Shown piece by piece: positions 50,494 to 63,685 of a stretch of 64,000 nucleotides of DNA (position 1 is the stretch's first letter; the number at the start of each line of letters is the position of its first letter). The position numbers and the translations under genes were made by a program. The notes beneath the pieces are model-generated. The model was not told where the DNA came from. It made no database searches and worked only from the letters and a program-made list of their open reading frames with translations. Source of the DNA: Doris montereyensis (Eukaryota > Mollusca > Gastropoda > Nudibranchia > Dorididae); assembly GCA_037039925.1 (NCBI GenBank), contig JAXRKP010000006.1, positions 877,501-941,500 on the forward strand. Direction: 5' to 3'.

Positions 50494-51813
50494 GTAAGTT
50501 GAAGTCAAAGTTTTTATCATCCATCATAATGCATGCTAATTTTATTGATAAAGACTGATTGAAAGAGATTTTTGTTTGTTTCATTGACATTTAACCCACC
50601 CACAATTGCGGTGATTTCACTTTCAAGGTGATTTAAGAGGAAACAGCAAGATGAAAGATAAGTGAAAGAAGGAAAGGCAAGAATTAGGACCTACCAGTAG
50701 TGCCCGCCAAATGCCAACGATTGAAAGAGTTGAGATTAGATTAAATATAATGGATGGACATCTATTATGACATATCACTATCAGTAGGCCTGCCACTGGT
50801 GCCAGGTAGAGGCAGAAGGCTCCAGGTACGGCCATCTAAGGTGTAGAATGTGTAGGTAACGTAACTGGATAACGGGAGGAGAAATAGATACAGTAGCAAT
50901 TGATGCATGAAACATAGTTACATTTTTGGACGACGTTAACAAAATATATATCCCCTAGACTTGCTATGGCCGCTAATTGGCATCGGACTTTTGCCCAACG
51001 TGTCCTGCGAGCAACGCCTGTTATCTGCATTTCTTAACCAATTAAAATAAAGTAAGACCAACTTTTGTCGATTAAAGTCAATATTGTATATCTACACTAA
51101 TATACCTTGTTCTAACCCTACTTTAGGCATTACTTTAACCAAATAAAATACATGTGAATAATCGACAAAGGTGCACGAAATTAAATCAAGCTTCGCTCCA
51201 GTCAATTCAAGATGGATATATGTGTCAAACACGTTATAGTAGTCGTTTCAATGACTGACATTTATTTGTGTTGGTTAAGTCGATCGTTTCATCATAACTT
51301 CTAATTTGAACAATCGGCCGACGGCAAATACTAAATACTACGGAGAATGTTCAATAGTCTCTCACGAATCTTGTGCCCACAGTTCAAGTTGAAAGAAACA
51401 GGCCTCCATTTCATTGCTTTCATTCACAAGTGCTTACCACCCCAGTTGTGGTGGCACTGTCAATTCCAGACCTAACACTAACACTCCTCCTCGGCACACG
51501 CTTTTTCAACACTCCTCTCTACCCATTGACTGCCGGTTTACTGTGTTTCCGTCTTTCTTTAAAAATCACACGTGTTCAATGTGTGACCATCATTCTGATT
51601 TGTGTAGTTCCTTCCTACAGTTCAAATCAACAGTCCTCCTTTTTCTCCCAAACAGCCCAACTCCTCACGAAATACAGTGGTCTTTCACATATTCATCCAA
51701 TCTCTCAATGTTAGCCTCTCATCAAACTTTCAAAGTCCATCTATAAAGCAGTAAGAGTAAGAGCAAGACAGAGTGTTGCAGTCTATACATTTCAAACACT
51801 GACTTTCTCTTTA
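50494..51813. other. No gene recognised
   Basis: No supported coding region. Two overlapping plus-strand frames of about 110 residues at 51,373-51,746 are Pro/Ser/Leu-rich, lack any recognised motif, and overlap in different frames. Confidence 0.45.
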
Positions 51814-51950
51814 GTCATAAACCACATATGTGAAATGACCTATTGTTTGAGAGATCAAAATCCCTATGTAGCTTATTGTGTTCATAAACCACATATGTGA
51901 AATGACCTATTGTTTGAGAGATCAAAATCCCTATGCAGCTTATTTGTACA
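51814..51950 (+). repeat. Tandem duplication, 73-base unit
   Basis: CATAAACCACATATGTGAAA, TGACCTATTGTTTGAGAGAT and CAAAATCCCTATG-AGCTTAT occur twice, starting near 51,815 and 51,888, with one clear difference (TAGC/CAGC). Recent duplication. Confidence 0.95.
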
Positions 51951-53929
51951 GTTCTTTACTGATTTCACTTAGGGTATCATGCGAATTGAAATAGATGTGT
52001 TAAATTGGGGGTACACCTCATGATTAGAAGATAAAGGAAGTGATTGCTCTTTAAATTTAGGAAAGTTATAGTATATCAATTGTAGATGATGCTATTGATA
52101 CATGTACTGTAAGGAAACAAGACAGATCAAGATAACAATTCAACTTTATGAATTTGTTGGTTTCTTTTCTTTTCTCATTAAAATCATCAACTGATCTTGT
52201 CAATGGGTCCAAAACAGTCGAGGTGTGGATCTCATCTCTAACTCTAACTCTAAGTCCACGCGGGCTTTATATAATGGGAACGTTACCACTCAATAATATA
52301 TGGGGGGGGGGGGGGGTTCTGGGAATGCCATTTTTGCCGAAAATGGGACAAATCTAGTCTATCAATCATACTAGTGCATAGAGCAGTTCATTCCCGTCAC
52401 GATATTTTAAAAAAAGCTCAGTATAGATTTTTTGAATTTATACTCATTTTTTAGAAATGATACAGGCCTATCTTTCAACACAGCTATTATACGATAAAAA
52501 GCCAGAAATATTATCTAAAGTACAGCAAGTTGGTACTCATTTTGATCGACACAATAAAGGCTATCCAATAACATCTTATTTGAGGATCCATTATGAATAT
52601 TGCCTTAAATCGGCCGGAAAATACGGGACATATACCACACACCTATTATAAAAAAAAAGGCACCATCTTAAGAGTAAAAAAGGTGCTGGTGCACTTGAAA
52701 CAGAGTCAATAAAAAGTAGTTGAGAGCATCTCAAGGTTTTATGATGTTTCAAAGTATTATCCTACTCTTTTCTTAGGTTTATGGGAGAAAAGGATATTCA
52801 AATAAGAGAAAATAAGAGAAAATATGATTTTTTCAAAATGTCGTTTTTTGTTCATTATTTCAATTTACTTTTTTATTTCTCAACGGATCTTGATGAAATT
52901 TGGTCTGAATGATGAGTGGGAGAAAATAAAGAAATGGTCAGAAGAAGTTTTTGATATGTATTATAGTTTTGGAAAAATTGATTTTTTTGTACAATATTTT
53001 TGTATATTTCTGGTTATCATATATATATATATATATGTTATTTTCAAAATTCATAAAAACAAAACTTACGAATAAAACAAAAATCCGATCACACTATATT
53101 TAGATACTGTATCATATAAGGTGTATGCCAAGTTTGAAAGAAATTTGTTGAAAAATGAAAAAGCCTATCAATATTGAACTTGGTAAAATTTGGGGCAAAA
53201 TCCAAGACGACCATCGTTTCCATGGCAACCAGAAGCGGCAGAAAAAACCCGACATTTTTCAACTTAGTACACCATGCCCATTACACCTATACATAAGTTA
53301 AATTAGGAACAAACGGGAAAATAGTCTCACCAAGTTATCTCCACATCTTTATGTAATCTTCAGTTGTCTATCGTGCCAGAGGCGGCAAGGTATGTTCACA
53401 GGTGGCCAAGGCAGGTGGTGAGCCTTCCCGTGTCTGTTAGTGTTAGTCGGCATCTGGCACACCTGTATGATGCGTTTATAACATCTACTAGTGTCTTGAC
53501 CAATGCAATAGACTTCCCACCCGCCTTTCTACGATATACTTGCAACATATCAAGTTATCGTCAATTATTAGCATGATTGAGTATCATTGAGTACACTAGC
53601 GAGTTCTTTGTAAAACACTCTGACAGTACAAAGTACTTTTGTAATATTCACGACAGCCTGTAATATTTCACAAAACATTGATAACTCAAATTAACCCCCT
53701 TACTTTAACTGGTAAATTCGCCTTTCTGACAAAGTGCGACTGCTAATTTTGCGAACTGAGAATGGAGCCTCCGGATTTTCACCCCAATCTCTCAGAATCT
53801 CTGCTTTGCCATTAACTAAATTAACTAAGAGTTAACCCTCTTGTGTAAACACAGTTTTTTACATTTTCATTTTCATAAGAGTTAACCTTCATTTGACGTA
53901 TAAATTGATTTCTTTTTCCTATCTTTTTA
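51951..53929. other. No gene recognised; dispersed repeat and G run
   Basis: It contains a run of 15 G at 52,302-52,316 and a further copy of the GATGGCGG/TTTCCATGGCAACC dispersed repeat at 53,198-53,230, with similar flanks upstream. A 64-residue plus-strand frame at 52,457-52,651 (THFDRHNKGYPITSYLRIHY) has an ordinary protein composition but was not recognised. Confidence 0.4.
53198..53230 (+). repeat. Dispersed motif, copy 4
   Basis: AAAATCCAAGACGACCATCG then TTTCCATGGCAACC; same family as 36208, 38113 and 40567. Confidence 0.6.
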
Positions 53930-54850
<921 letters not shown>

Positions 54851-55384
54851 TCAAATGTCAGAGTCTTTTAATCCATTTTCACATTTAAAAATGTTAAATT
54901 CCAGGAAGTACACCAACTGTCACACTAGCCAATTTTTACGTCTTATTCAGGTGGTGACAATAAAAATTTCCACAAATTTAACAAAATCCTGAACTTACAT
55001 TTAGACAAGTTACTGCAGTTAAATTTCCACATGTCATCAAACAGTGCCAACGGTGTGGAATTTATAATCTTACTCTTCTCTTATATTAAATTAGATCCTT
55101 ATGTCAATACATGTATTGTGTGGGTATCTGATTTGAAGTTTGTCTAAACCTGTACCAGGACTCGATCTTATTCTTAAGTCAGATCTCAAAAGTGTATGGG
55201 CTCAGATCTTTTTCCTTTTCAATTGTTGAAATGTGTTCTTTTGTGAGTAGTGTTGTATTTCGGTGTGGAAATTGTAATTTGTTGTGAAAATACAGCAGCG
55301 TGTTTCCCATGCATGATAGGATTAAGAGTCAGAATTTATCACAATCCTGCCTTAATTATCCATAATATATTAATAACAAATATA

Positions 55385-55690
55385 AAAAAAGAAAATAAAG
55401 TTCCTTCAAGGTCATTATGCACCATAAAGCCAGAACTTATCCCTGTTTCCATAATGTGAAGCGGAACAGGTGATAATAATCACATCCTTGACAGGAAGCT
55501 AGTCTGAAGCAGGGTTTTGACTCTCAAGCTAGTGCTTGTACCCATTTTCAGCTGGGTTGAGTGGGTAAAGTGTGCGTTACGTGTCTTTCCCAAGGAACAC
55601 AATCTCGAGCCTAGCTTTAACAGGAATCAAACCCAGGGACCTCATGATCCCAAGACTGGCAGTCGAACCACTCAGCCACTGACGCCAAAT
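55385..55690 (-). mobile_element. tRNA-derived SINE, family A, full-length inverted copy
   Basis: Reverse-complement order: head GTGGCTGAGTGGTTCGACTG with B box GGGTTTGATTCC, then AGATTGTGTTCCTTGGGAAA, GACACGTAACGCACACTTTA, ATGGGTACAAGCACTAGC, CTGTTCCGCTTCACATTATG, and TCTGGCTTTATGG. It matches 30128-30425 throughout. Confidence 0.88.
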
Positions 55691-55976
55691 AACCAATATA
55701 ATAGTATTTTAAAATAAGGAAAGAAAAAGTACATTTAATAACATAATGTTCAAAGTAAAAAACATAAATAATCTGAAATTAGAGAACATCTGAAAGTATG
55801 TACGTCCCCGGATATCGCATCCCGGATATCGCATAACATATTGAGATGGGGAGGAAAGCAAAGTCAAAACACTCTTTTATGATGAGGATGTTTAATTAAA
55901 CACAGCATGACAGATCGACTAAGAAGCGTGCATGTAATTAACAGTCATTTGACTTAACAGCATAAGCTGATATTTA

Positions 55977-56114
<138 letters not shown>

Positions 56115-59100
56115 GAAAAAAATATAAACGTACATAAACCTTTTCCTCATGACCTAAAATTTATAATAAAAATCACAATGGAATTGTGTATTTTATAAGT
56201 AAATAATAAAGGGAATTATCACCTTGCCTTGTTTCAATTGAAGTTCCTTCTCTATATTTTATCATAATAATAGCCAAAATAGAAGTTCCCAATATACACA
56301 CAGAAAATTTGTTGTCCCTAAAAATAAAAATTAAACTCGACAATAATTCAAATGAATAGATTTGAGCTAACTTTTTTTGCCATCACCAAGAGATAATTTA
56401 GTATAAAGAAGAATGAACAGAAAAATTGCAATAGCATTTAAGTGCTTAATCCCTGCCATAATCTTTTCACTGAAAGTTATGGGGGTATATGTCTTTTTTA
56501 TTTCTTTTTTTTTTTTAATATATAGATTTTTACAAATGTTTACAAAAAAAAAGAGCTTTTTAGATATAATAGGGGACAGCAAAGAGTGAAAAGAAAGGCA
56601 AATGTATGATTGGCACTTGTCTGTTGAACAGGACTCCAAAAAGATATCTGAAAGGTTTTGGAGCACAGGGGTTTACTCACAAAAATGAAACGAAAGCAAC
56701 ATTCAGGATGGAAAATAAAACTTAAAAAGTAATGTTTCTTACATTACACCAAATCCTGTGTAAAGAAAATCACAACCTCAAAAACCCACTGGTCATCTCA
56801 GACGAAAATGCTATAAATTAAAAGTCAAAATATAAAAATACAAAAAGAATAAATATTTCTCATGGAAATTGTCAGGACAGAATGCTATTGCAAATGATAC
56901 ATGATTTTTTTCCGAGTATACATTCTTGTATGAATCATATAATGAAGATTATATAAACAGTCTAAGAAAAGGACATCGGCATAAAATGTTGTGATTTTAC
57001 AGACACACAGACAGCAGGGCCGAAAGAGCAACTGAAGCACATTTTGAAGCTTAGGAAAATCATGATAAAAAATCATTAGTAAAAACAATTGTCTCAGATA
57101 TTGTGTCGTTCAAAGATTTCAGCAAACTTTGTAAAACTCAGGACCCCCCACCCCCCAACAATGGGCCCAAACTAAACCGTCAATAGAATAACAAAACAAC
57201 AGGTGGCAACAAAATACTGTAAGAGAATAACCATTTAAAACACAAAATACTCCACATAAAAAATCCCTTTAGCTTTGACAAAAGATAAGAAAAATGTAAC
57301 AGAAAACAATCATGTACAAATGTACAGGGAAAATGACCTTGCATAAATTCTTACGTGATATGGGGTTGGGGACAAATTCAGCACAAATACAAAGTTCATA
57401 TCAGGTATATTGAAGTCAGGTCAACAACTATCAAAGCTGCATCATTCATTATGCAGAACAAAAACACACACATTGTGTAAATCTATTTGGAAATGAAGAA
57501 ACAACAAAATGTATGTCCAAATGTCAAGTGAAGCAGATGTACACAATTACATCTTGGCAGCTGTGTAAGTAAAACGATAAAATGATGACATATTTCTTGG
57601 TAAAATCATATAAACAATATATTTATATTTGTAAAGAGACATATGATGAAAGCGTATCTGATTTTTTTATAGCTTTGTTTATGAGAAAATGACAGGGTAG
57701 CAAATAAATCTGACCTACTGATTTATGACACACAAGAAAAGTTAACTGGCTTTCACTTGTTAATTTTTCATTTTTTAAAATATTATTACTTTAATCATGT
57801 ATAAAGTTGATAAGTAAAGAATGTGAAACCACTAAGAAGCAGATGAGAGGATGAACTACAGTAAAAGGCTCCTCCAGTGTAGCACAGGAAAGGGACAAGG
57901 AAAAGGTGCTGAGCACTACAAGCTTCACTCATATCACACTGACATGAAATAAACATTGAAACAAAAAATACATATTATTTTGAGCTGCACCAAAAATGTG
58001 GTCTAAATTCATAGAAGTAGGAGAATAAAACAATAGAAAAACAATCAAAGCTAAACAATAACGTATAAAAACAAATAAAAAAGGAGGACATTGGAGCAAC
58101 ATACGGCAAGCATATGCAATTAAAATTGTAACTTGCATGACGCCCAATGACAAATTTTTCTCAAAATTTTAAACATGGGTCGGAAGCATTGTTTAAATGG
58201 TTTCACGATTAAGCAATAAAAGACTTTCTTCTCTCTTGCTTTGAACTACAAAGCTGTGAGGAATTCAAATAAAAATTCAGGGTTTATACCAAAGGATTAT
58301 TTTCATCATGTCAATTGAAATCAAGCTTCAAATACAGCACAAGCAATGGGTTGCAAAAAGAAATGAAAAGTTGTCAAATACGCCTAAATGTGTCTTAGAA
58401 AAATTCTCATGAAAATTCCATGAAATTTCACTTGGAACAGAAAGCATAACATAATAACAATGAGATGAAATGTCTTCGCATATCAATTGGATGTGAATAA
58501 ATTCGCTTTCAAACACACAGCACGTTGAGAGATAACTTTTAAAAAAACACCATGAAAGCGGATCACAAAGTTTATATGCACCTGTCTCGCTTCTATCAAC
58601 AGCTCTCAACTAAAAAATGGAAAATTGAGGAAAAGGAGATACTAGAAACGATAGCATTTTTCTCTCATTCAATTCAGTAAATCTGCATACCAAAATCAAT
58701 TCATTTCCCCTCCTCTGGAAAACAGAAAAGTTTCACTTTTAATTCATCTGATAAACTACTTGCAATAGCTATAAATTCAAATAAGTTTAGTAACATTCAT
58801 TTCACACGTTCATAGTAATCGTAGGTAGAAAGGAGAGTTCCAATGGTCTGTGATAGTGATACAAAAAAAGAAAATGTGACATGCTTATGGGACAGCACTG
58901 AGAAATACAATTAGAAGTGGGTGGTAAAATACAGTACAGCAGCACCAGTAGAAAGGTAGGGGGAGGTGGGGTGACTGTAAGAAGAGGAGAAGCAGAAAAC
59001 CAATGAGAAAGTGAGACTGAAGTTACACATCAATGAGGACGTAAGAGCACCAAAAATACATAGAAAACATAGTGAAACGAAAGCTGCAGAAGCCAAAGAC

Positions 59101-60833
59101 TGGCAACAACATACCACCTAAAAGAGCTGAGTATTGACAAAAATCTCCCATTTGGTAACCTGATGGATTCAAACAGAAAGCGTAACAATTGATTTAAAAA
59201 TAAAAATAATAACTTTTTTTTCAAAACTTTTCCTACGCAGAAAGAAACAAAGCATGAAAATATTAACTCTCACACTGCTCTTACTCCACTTAAATGTAAC
59301 TACTAGTAGGTGATAGTAATGACATTTCTAGCAAAAGGTGTTTAAAGAATAGTATTATTATAATAATGTGCCTGGAAACTGAAGCAAATTTTTTTTATAT
59401 ACTAAAAACCAACCATTATAACTACTACTTAAGATTACACTGTAAGCAAACTATGTACAACATGTTCTCTTCCAGTTGCATAAAAAGCCTCTGCAAAGCA
59501 TAAAGATAGAGAACATAATATTATATGAGAAATCCATCACTGCCTTTTCATTAGAACATTAATACACGTAATAAAACACTCAAAAGGTAAAATGGGAATG
59601 AAATAGCACACATTCTCTTCTCCCCCCCCACTCTCTCTCTCTCTCTCAATATTTTGTTGTTTTATGATCCCCCCCCCCCCCCTCCCCCTCTCTCATTTAC
59701 AGGGTGTCCAGTAAAGAGTCCACTTCAAATTTCCTACCTCCAAAGTCAGAGGGAAAAATCCAACTTCAGAAATAAAATAACCCGCAAATGCCAGAAACAG
59801 AAGCCCGATATGGATAAGCTCAAAATAAAAGTATCAATTGAAACCATAAATAAACAGCTCTCTAGCACAGTTACTGAAATGGAATGTAATCAAAAGCTTC
59901 TCTAATGACTTGACTCAGATTATTAGTTTCAGCATTTTTATTATTGTCACAGCCCCATGTTCTACGACATATTTTCCCATCAAGATATCGATTTCTGGCT
60001 ATTTCGAACTTTTATAACCCGTCCAAAATATCTGATAAATTTCCTTGTTTGATAATCTTGACTTTTTCTTCCAAATTGATCTTCTTTTTTGTTTTATCTA
60101 CTTGGTTTTCTGAATCATTCATAATCATCTAATTTCCTGTAATTGTTTGTGATTTATGATTTAAAAAGAAAAGCTGAATAACTGATTTGGTGAATACATC
60201 AACGACAATTTTCATACAACAATGAGATTAATACAATGCTTTGTTCCACACTTAAATTCACTTATGACACTCAAAGAACAATTTATGTGTTTAAATTTAA
60301 ACAAAAATATCACTCTAAACTAGAAAAGGTCCATGTCATTTTTTTTTTTTTTTTGCATTTTATTTCTGTTTTATGTTAAACAAAGCAAGCACATATTAAA
60401 TCCTCACTTTCAGAATAAAGAAAATTGAATACCAAAGACCATTGAGCATCCTTGGTTATAAAGAATAAAACAATAAGAAATTGTATAACAACTGCAAAAT
60501 TGAGGTTCTTTCTCGCTAATTGAAAGTCTCTCCTACAGAAGAGCAAAATAAATAATTATACAAGCAGTGAGCTAGCAATAATTATCACTGACGCTTATTG
60601 TCACGGAAATGGTGCAGTTTAAATATTTCCACCGAAATTTTTCAAATATGAAATATATAATAATGTGGTCTACAATTAAAAGCCTGAAAAATAACAATGA
60701 CAAGCATTCAAGGCAAGGTTTTATATTTAGAAGAAGAAAAAAATAGAATATTGCAGATATGACCTAAATGGGAGAAATGTTTTAAAATGAATTTTAAAAA
60801 TCAATAGTATAATTTGCTATTGGTCTTTTCACT
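56115..60833 (-). other. Possible long 3' untranslated region of the adducin gene; AT-rich
   Basis: No supported coding sequence on either strand over 4.7 kb. It follows directly on the adducin stop codon, is uniformly AT-rich, and is poor in recognisable transposons except for 59700-59815. A long 3' UTR is plausible but is an inference. I could not choose a polyadenylation site. Confidence 0.35.
59700..59815. mobile_element. Single end of the CAGGGTGTCCAG MITE family
   Basis: CAGGGTGTCCAGTAAAGAGT, AAATTTCCTACCTCCAAAG and AGAAATAAAATAACCCGCAA match the right end of the element at 37411-37870, read in reverse (AAATTTCCTACCTCAACAC, AGGAAATAAAATACATCCCC). Only one terminus is present, after a C run and a CT repeat. 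Confidence 0.65.
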
Positions 60834-60947
60834 TCAGATGGCGCTCTCTTTGCTTTCCTTGTTTTTCTTCTTTGAAAAGGAAGGAATTCGGAACTTCTTC
60901 TTCTTCTTCTTGTCCTTGGGAGCCGGATGCTCTTTGGTTGGGGATCC
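60834..60947 (-). CDS. ADD (adducin/hts-like): Adducin, last coding exon (MARCKS-related tail)
   Basis: The minus-strand exon begins after TCATTATAG and encodes GSPTKEHPAPKDKKKKKKF, RIPSFSKKKNKESKESAI and a TGA, 37 codons. The polylysine-Phe-Arg-x-Pro-Ser-Phe-x-Lys-Lys block is the hallmark of the MARCKS-related C terminus of adducins, which cap actin filament ends, recruit spectrin, and are controlled by calmodulin binding and by phosphorylation of the serine in PSF. The vertebrate form is FRTPSFLKK; here it is FRIPSFSKK. The frame is clean. The gene is convergent with NDUFS1. The head and neck domains lie beyond the right edge. Confidence 0.88.
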   Translation of the reverse strand, partial: GSPTKEHPAPKDKKKKKKFRIPSFSKKKNKESKESAI

Positions 60948-61261
60948 CTATAATGACAGATCATAATAATAAATAATTAATGAAAAGGGATAAAATGTTA
61001 GGTTTTTTAAAATTATAAAAAAGCAAAAACTGTAAATAAACAGAAGTGTACACTCTACCGATAAGAGACAAAAGGAACTCCGAAACATCTATGTTTTTTG
61101 TCGGACCCCTTTTCAAATCTGTCACGGAAGAATGGAAGACTGTTGACAGAAAATGACACAGTCCCTGGAGAAGTGGACAGGATATGGTAATAGCCTTTGC
61201 AACCACAAAACTACATCCGAATCATGCAAGCTTTAGAATAGGCCGTAGCATCTTAAAACAA

Positions 61262-61640
61262 ATTTTCTAACAGCAAGGTCCTCATGGACGTCCTGGACAC
61301 ATATCAACTGGACTTACTTGACAACAAAAGTGTTGATCTATATTTTTGCCCCATAGTATGGCACACCTTCAGAGGTTTCAACATAGAGGAAGGGCTTATT
61401 GAAATCATTAAAGCCCTCTACGATCAATACAGCAGCTAAGTTCTCTTGAACAACCAATTAGAAAACTTATTCCAAACAACAGTAGACGTCACACAGGGCT
61501 GCATCCTTTCCCTTGTGCTGTTGAACTTATTCCTGGAAAGAATCATGCAGGAAACCCTCCATAGCCACCATATCTGCATTGGTGGCAGATAATTCTGCAA
61601 CCTTCGATTTGCAGATGACATCGACCTAATGCCATCGCAT
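61262..61640 (+). mobile_element. LINE reverse-transcriptase fragment
   Basis: Plus-strand frames read NIEEGLIEIIKALYDQYSS, QLENLFQTTVDVTQGCILS, NLFLERIMQETLH, and CNLRFADDIDLMP. These cover RT motif B and the FADD catalytic box. In-frame stops (61,436 and 61,590 region) show it is dead. Confidence 0.8.
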
Positions 61641-62529
61641 GAACAACAGCATTACAGTATAATATTTAAGTTGTTACTAGTCTGGTTAAAAATAAAAACA
61701 ACAACCCAACAACGATAGCAAAAACAAAACAAAACACAATGATTTGAATAAACAATTCACATTAAAATTATTCGCCGATACATGTGTACATGAATTGGAA
61801 TTGCAGTCATGGACTATGTATGTAGCCCTACTTCAATGACTCTGACTGAAAACAATTTTACACAATTTAGACTAAGCCTAAAAATAATTAATAGAATCAT
61901 CTCTGCATACCGGCTAGTACAAAGTGGCTGGATGCGTTGAAGAGGATTGGAAATGATAGCACAAACCATCAAAGTCGAAGACGTCAGCACCCCCCCCCAC
62001 CCCAATCTCAAATACCTATACCACGAACCGGCTAACTCGTTGACGTCGAACAAAACAGCTGAGTGCTTTCAATTTCTTGTCTCAAAACGGCCATGTCCAA
62101 GAAATCATAATAAATAAAATTCATCAGAGAGAAAAATTAGTCCATTGGAACAAACATCCCATCCATGTCGTGTGTGCATAATATTATGATTTAAAACTGA
62201 TTTTCAAGAGAATTATGAAGTTTTTTGTCTCTTCTGTAAAATTAGTGTTTTCCGACCTGGCCGGTTTGTGCCCAACACCATCGACATAAAAAACTATACC
62301 TAAGAACATAAAAACCATTTCAGGTTGTTAACATATGAAAATAAGATATAGCCTAGGTGTATGGCACACGAATGAAAATCGCAAACTGAAAGAATTATGA
62401 ATCTTCCAAGAGGCACCACATGAGGTAAGTTTTTAACTGCTTTTGGATCTGTATTTCATCAACAATGGCCGGATTGAAAAGGGTGTAGAAGAGCATTATC
62501 ATTATCAGCCTTCAAACAAAACTCAAGCT

Positions 62530-62715
62530 CTTCTCGTAGGTCCTCAAGAGTCTCTCCTGGAAAGTCAGACAAAGGAAACTGGCATGGTTTGGCCATGACA
62601 CCATCTCCAAAACGATATTACAAGGCAAGGTTGAGGAAGGACGCAGACGTGAAATGCACCGCAAGGGCTGGCCCGATAACATCAGAGTGGACAGAAGTGA
62701 CCTTCTCAAACATTT
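62530..62715 (+). mobile_element. LINE C-terminal fragment
   Basis: A plus-strand frame reads RKLAWFGHDTISKTILQGKV, EEGRRREMHRKGWPDNIRV, equivalent to the KRRK-KWFGH and GGRRR-RQ-K-W-DNI segment of the fragment at 425-945. It is probably the tail of the same insertion as 61262-61640, with 0.9 kb of unrelated or decayed sequence between. Confidence 0.75.
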
Positions 62716-62725
62716 TACCTACTGC

Positions 62726-62950
62726 TGCAAACTGGGGATTGAACCCCCGCGGCGGCACCCATCGCCTTGCTATGAAAAGAAAGCGTGCTACCAACCGAGC
62801 TAACTACACTCACCGATCCCCATGGTGGCCAAGATTTTTGGGCCTATTCCTTGTATTTGTATCATCTTTGTTCCTTTTGGGCTTCAATACTATTCAATGT
62901 AATTTTCTTCACTTTCAACATGCCCCTTGCCTCACGGGTTTGTCTTGCTG
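62726..62950. mobile_element. SINE family B, head-to-head pair
   Basis: 62726-62808, read in reverse, is a tRNA-like head: TTAGCTCGGTTGGTAGCACG (A box) and GGGGGTTCAATCCCC (B box). 62814-62950 is the forward SINE body starting inside the B box (GATCCCCATGGTGGCCAAGA), with CTTGTATTTGTATCATCTTT and TTCACTTTCAACATGCCCC. The body matches 21237-21347. The two halves point away from each other. Confidence 0.7.
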
Positions 62951-63568
62951 TTAACCTAGGGTTTCTTTACAGTTAACCCTCAAATACGTACATTTCAAAA
63001 TAAATAAAAACATTTTTAACGTACTAGTAGGCAGCTATGGCAATATATCACCAATGCCAATAAATCAACTCTAAAGACATCACCTTGCAACTTTTAATGT
63101 GAGAGGAATAAATGATTCTCTTTTCCTTCTGATCACAATGTCGTTGCATCAAACAATTAGGCCTAATTCAGATGCCAACTGTAAGTGTCAATCACCTCAT
63201 TCATCTTGTGGGTATCTGGTGTAAACATCAAAGAACCGTGTCCTGGTGCGGCAGGATCTAGCAGATATTTTACTTTAAGCCTACGACATGATGTACATTC
63301 CAGATAGAGAGAAACACAACATTGACAATCTGAATTTGAATTTTCGCTTTATTACATTGAGTTTAGCACTCACAATCTCGAATAGCAGACCCTTCAGACG
63401 AAATAAAAATCAGCCTCTTAGCCATGATAATTAATAAGCAAACAATCTGTTACACGCAAAAAAAACAGCCTCTTAGGTGGAGACCACTGTATTTGGGGGA
63501 CATACTCACATCTGAGAGAAATTCTAATGTAAGGCAAGGGTTTAAGTGGTTGGAAAGAGAAAAAATAC

Positions 63569-63685
63569 CTCTTTGCTACTGCGTTCCTCCAAAGTCTCTC
63601 CCCCACTAGCACTGTCTGTGGATTTGAGTGTGTCAGATTTGGATGGCTTAAACTGGCTTTTCCTGACTTTCAGTCAACTCTTGTC
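63569..63685 (-). CDS. ADD (adducin/hts-like): Adducin, penultimate coding exon (frame-broken)
   Basis: Minus-strand exon with acceptor TTTTCTTCACAG/G and donor GAG/GTATTT. The 3' part reads FKPSKSDTLKSTDSASGGE and TLEERSSKE, phase 0 into the MARCKS-like exon. The 5' part reads QELTESQEKPV in another frame, so one indel near 63650 must lie between the two. The Ser/Thr/Glu-rich, low-complexity composition suits the adducin tail. The assignment rests on its splice phase and position. Confidence 0.6.

Larger units (their letters stand above)
60948..63568 (-). other. Adducin intron with LINE and SINE fragments
   Basis: The intron between the two adducin exons, about 2.6 kb. It holds LINE pieces at 61262-61640 and 62530-62715 and a SINE pair at 62726-62950, with no other recognised exon. 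Confidence 0.6.

Noticed and set aside
51373..51746. Two overlapping plus-strand frames of 110-113 residues
   Set aside because: Different frames, Pro/Ser/Thr/Leu-rich, no start context, splice sites or known motif.
62726..62808. Genuine tRNA gene on the minus strand
   Set aside because: The B box is good, but the cloverleaf is poor and the related copy at 21156 is plainly a SINE.
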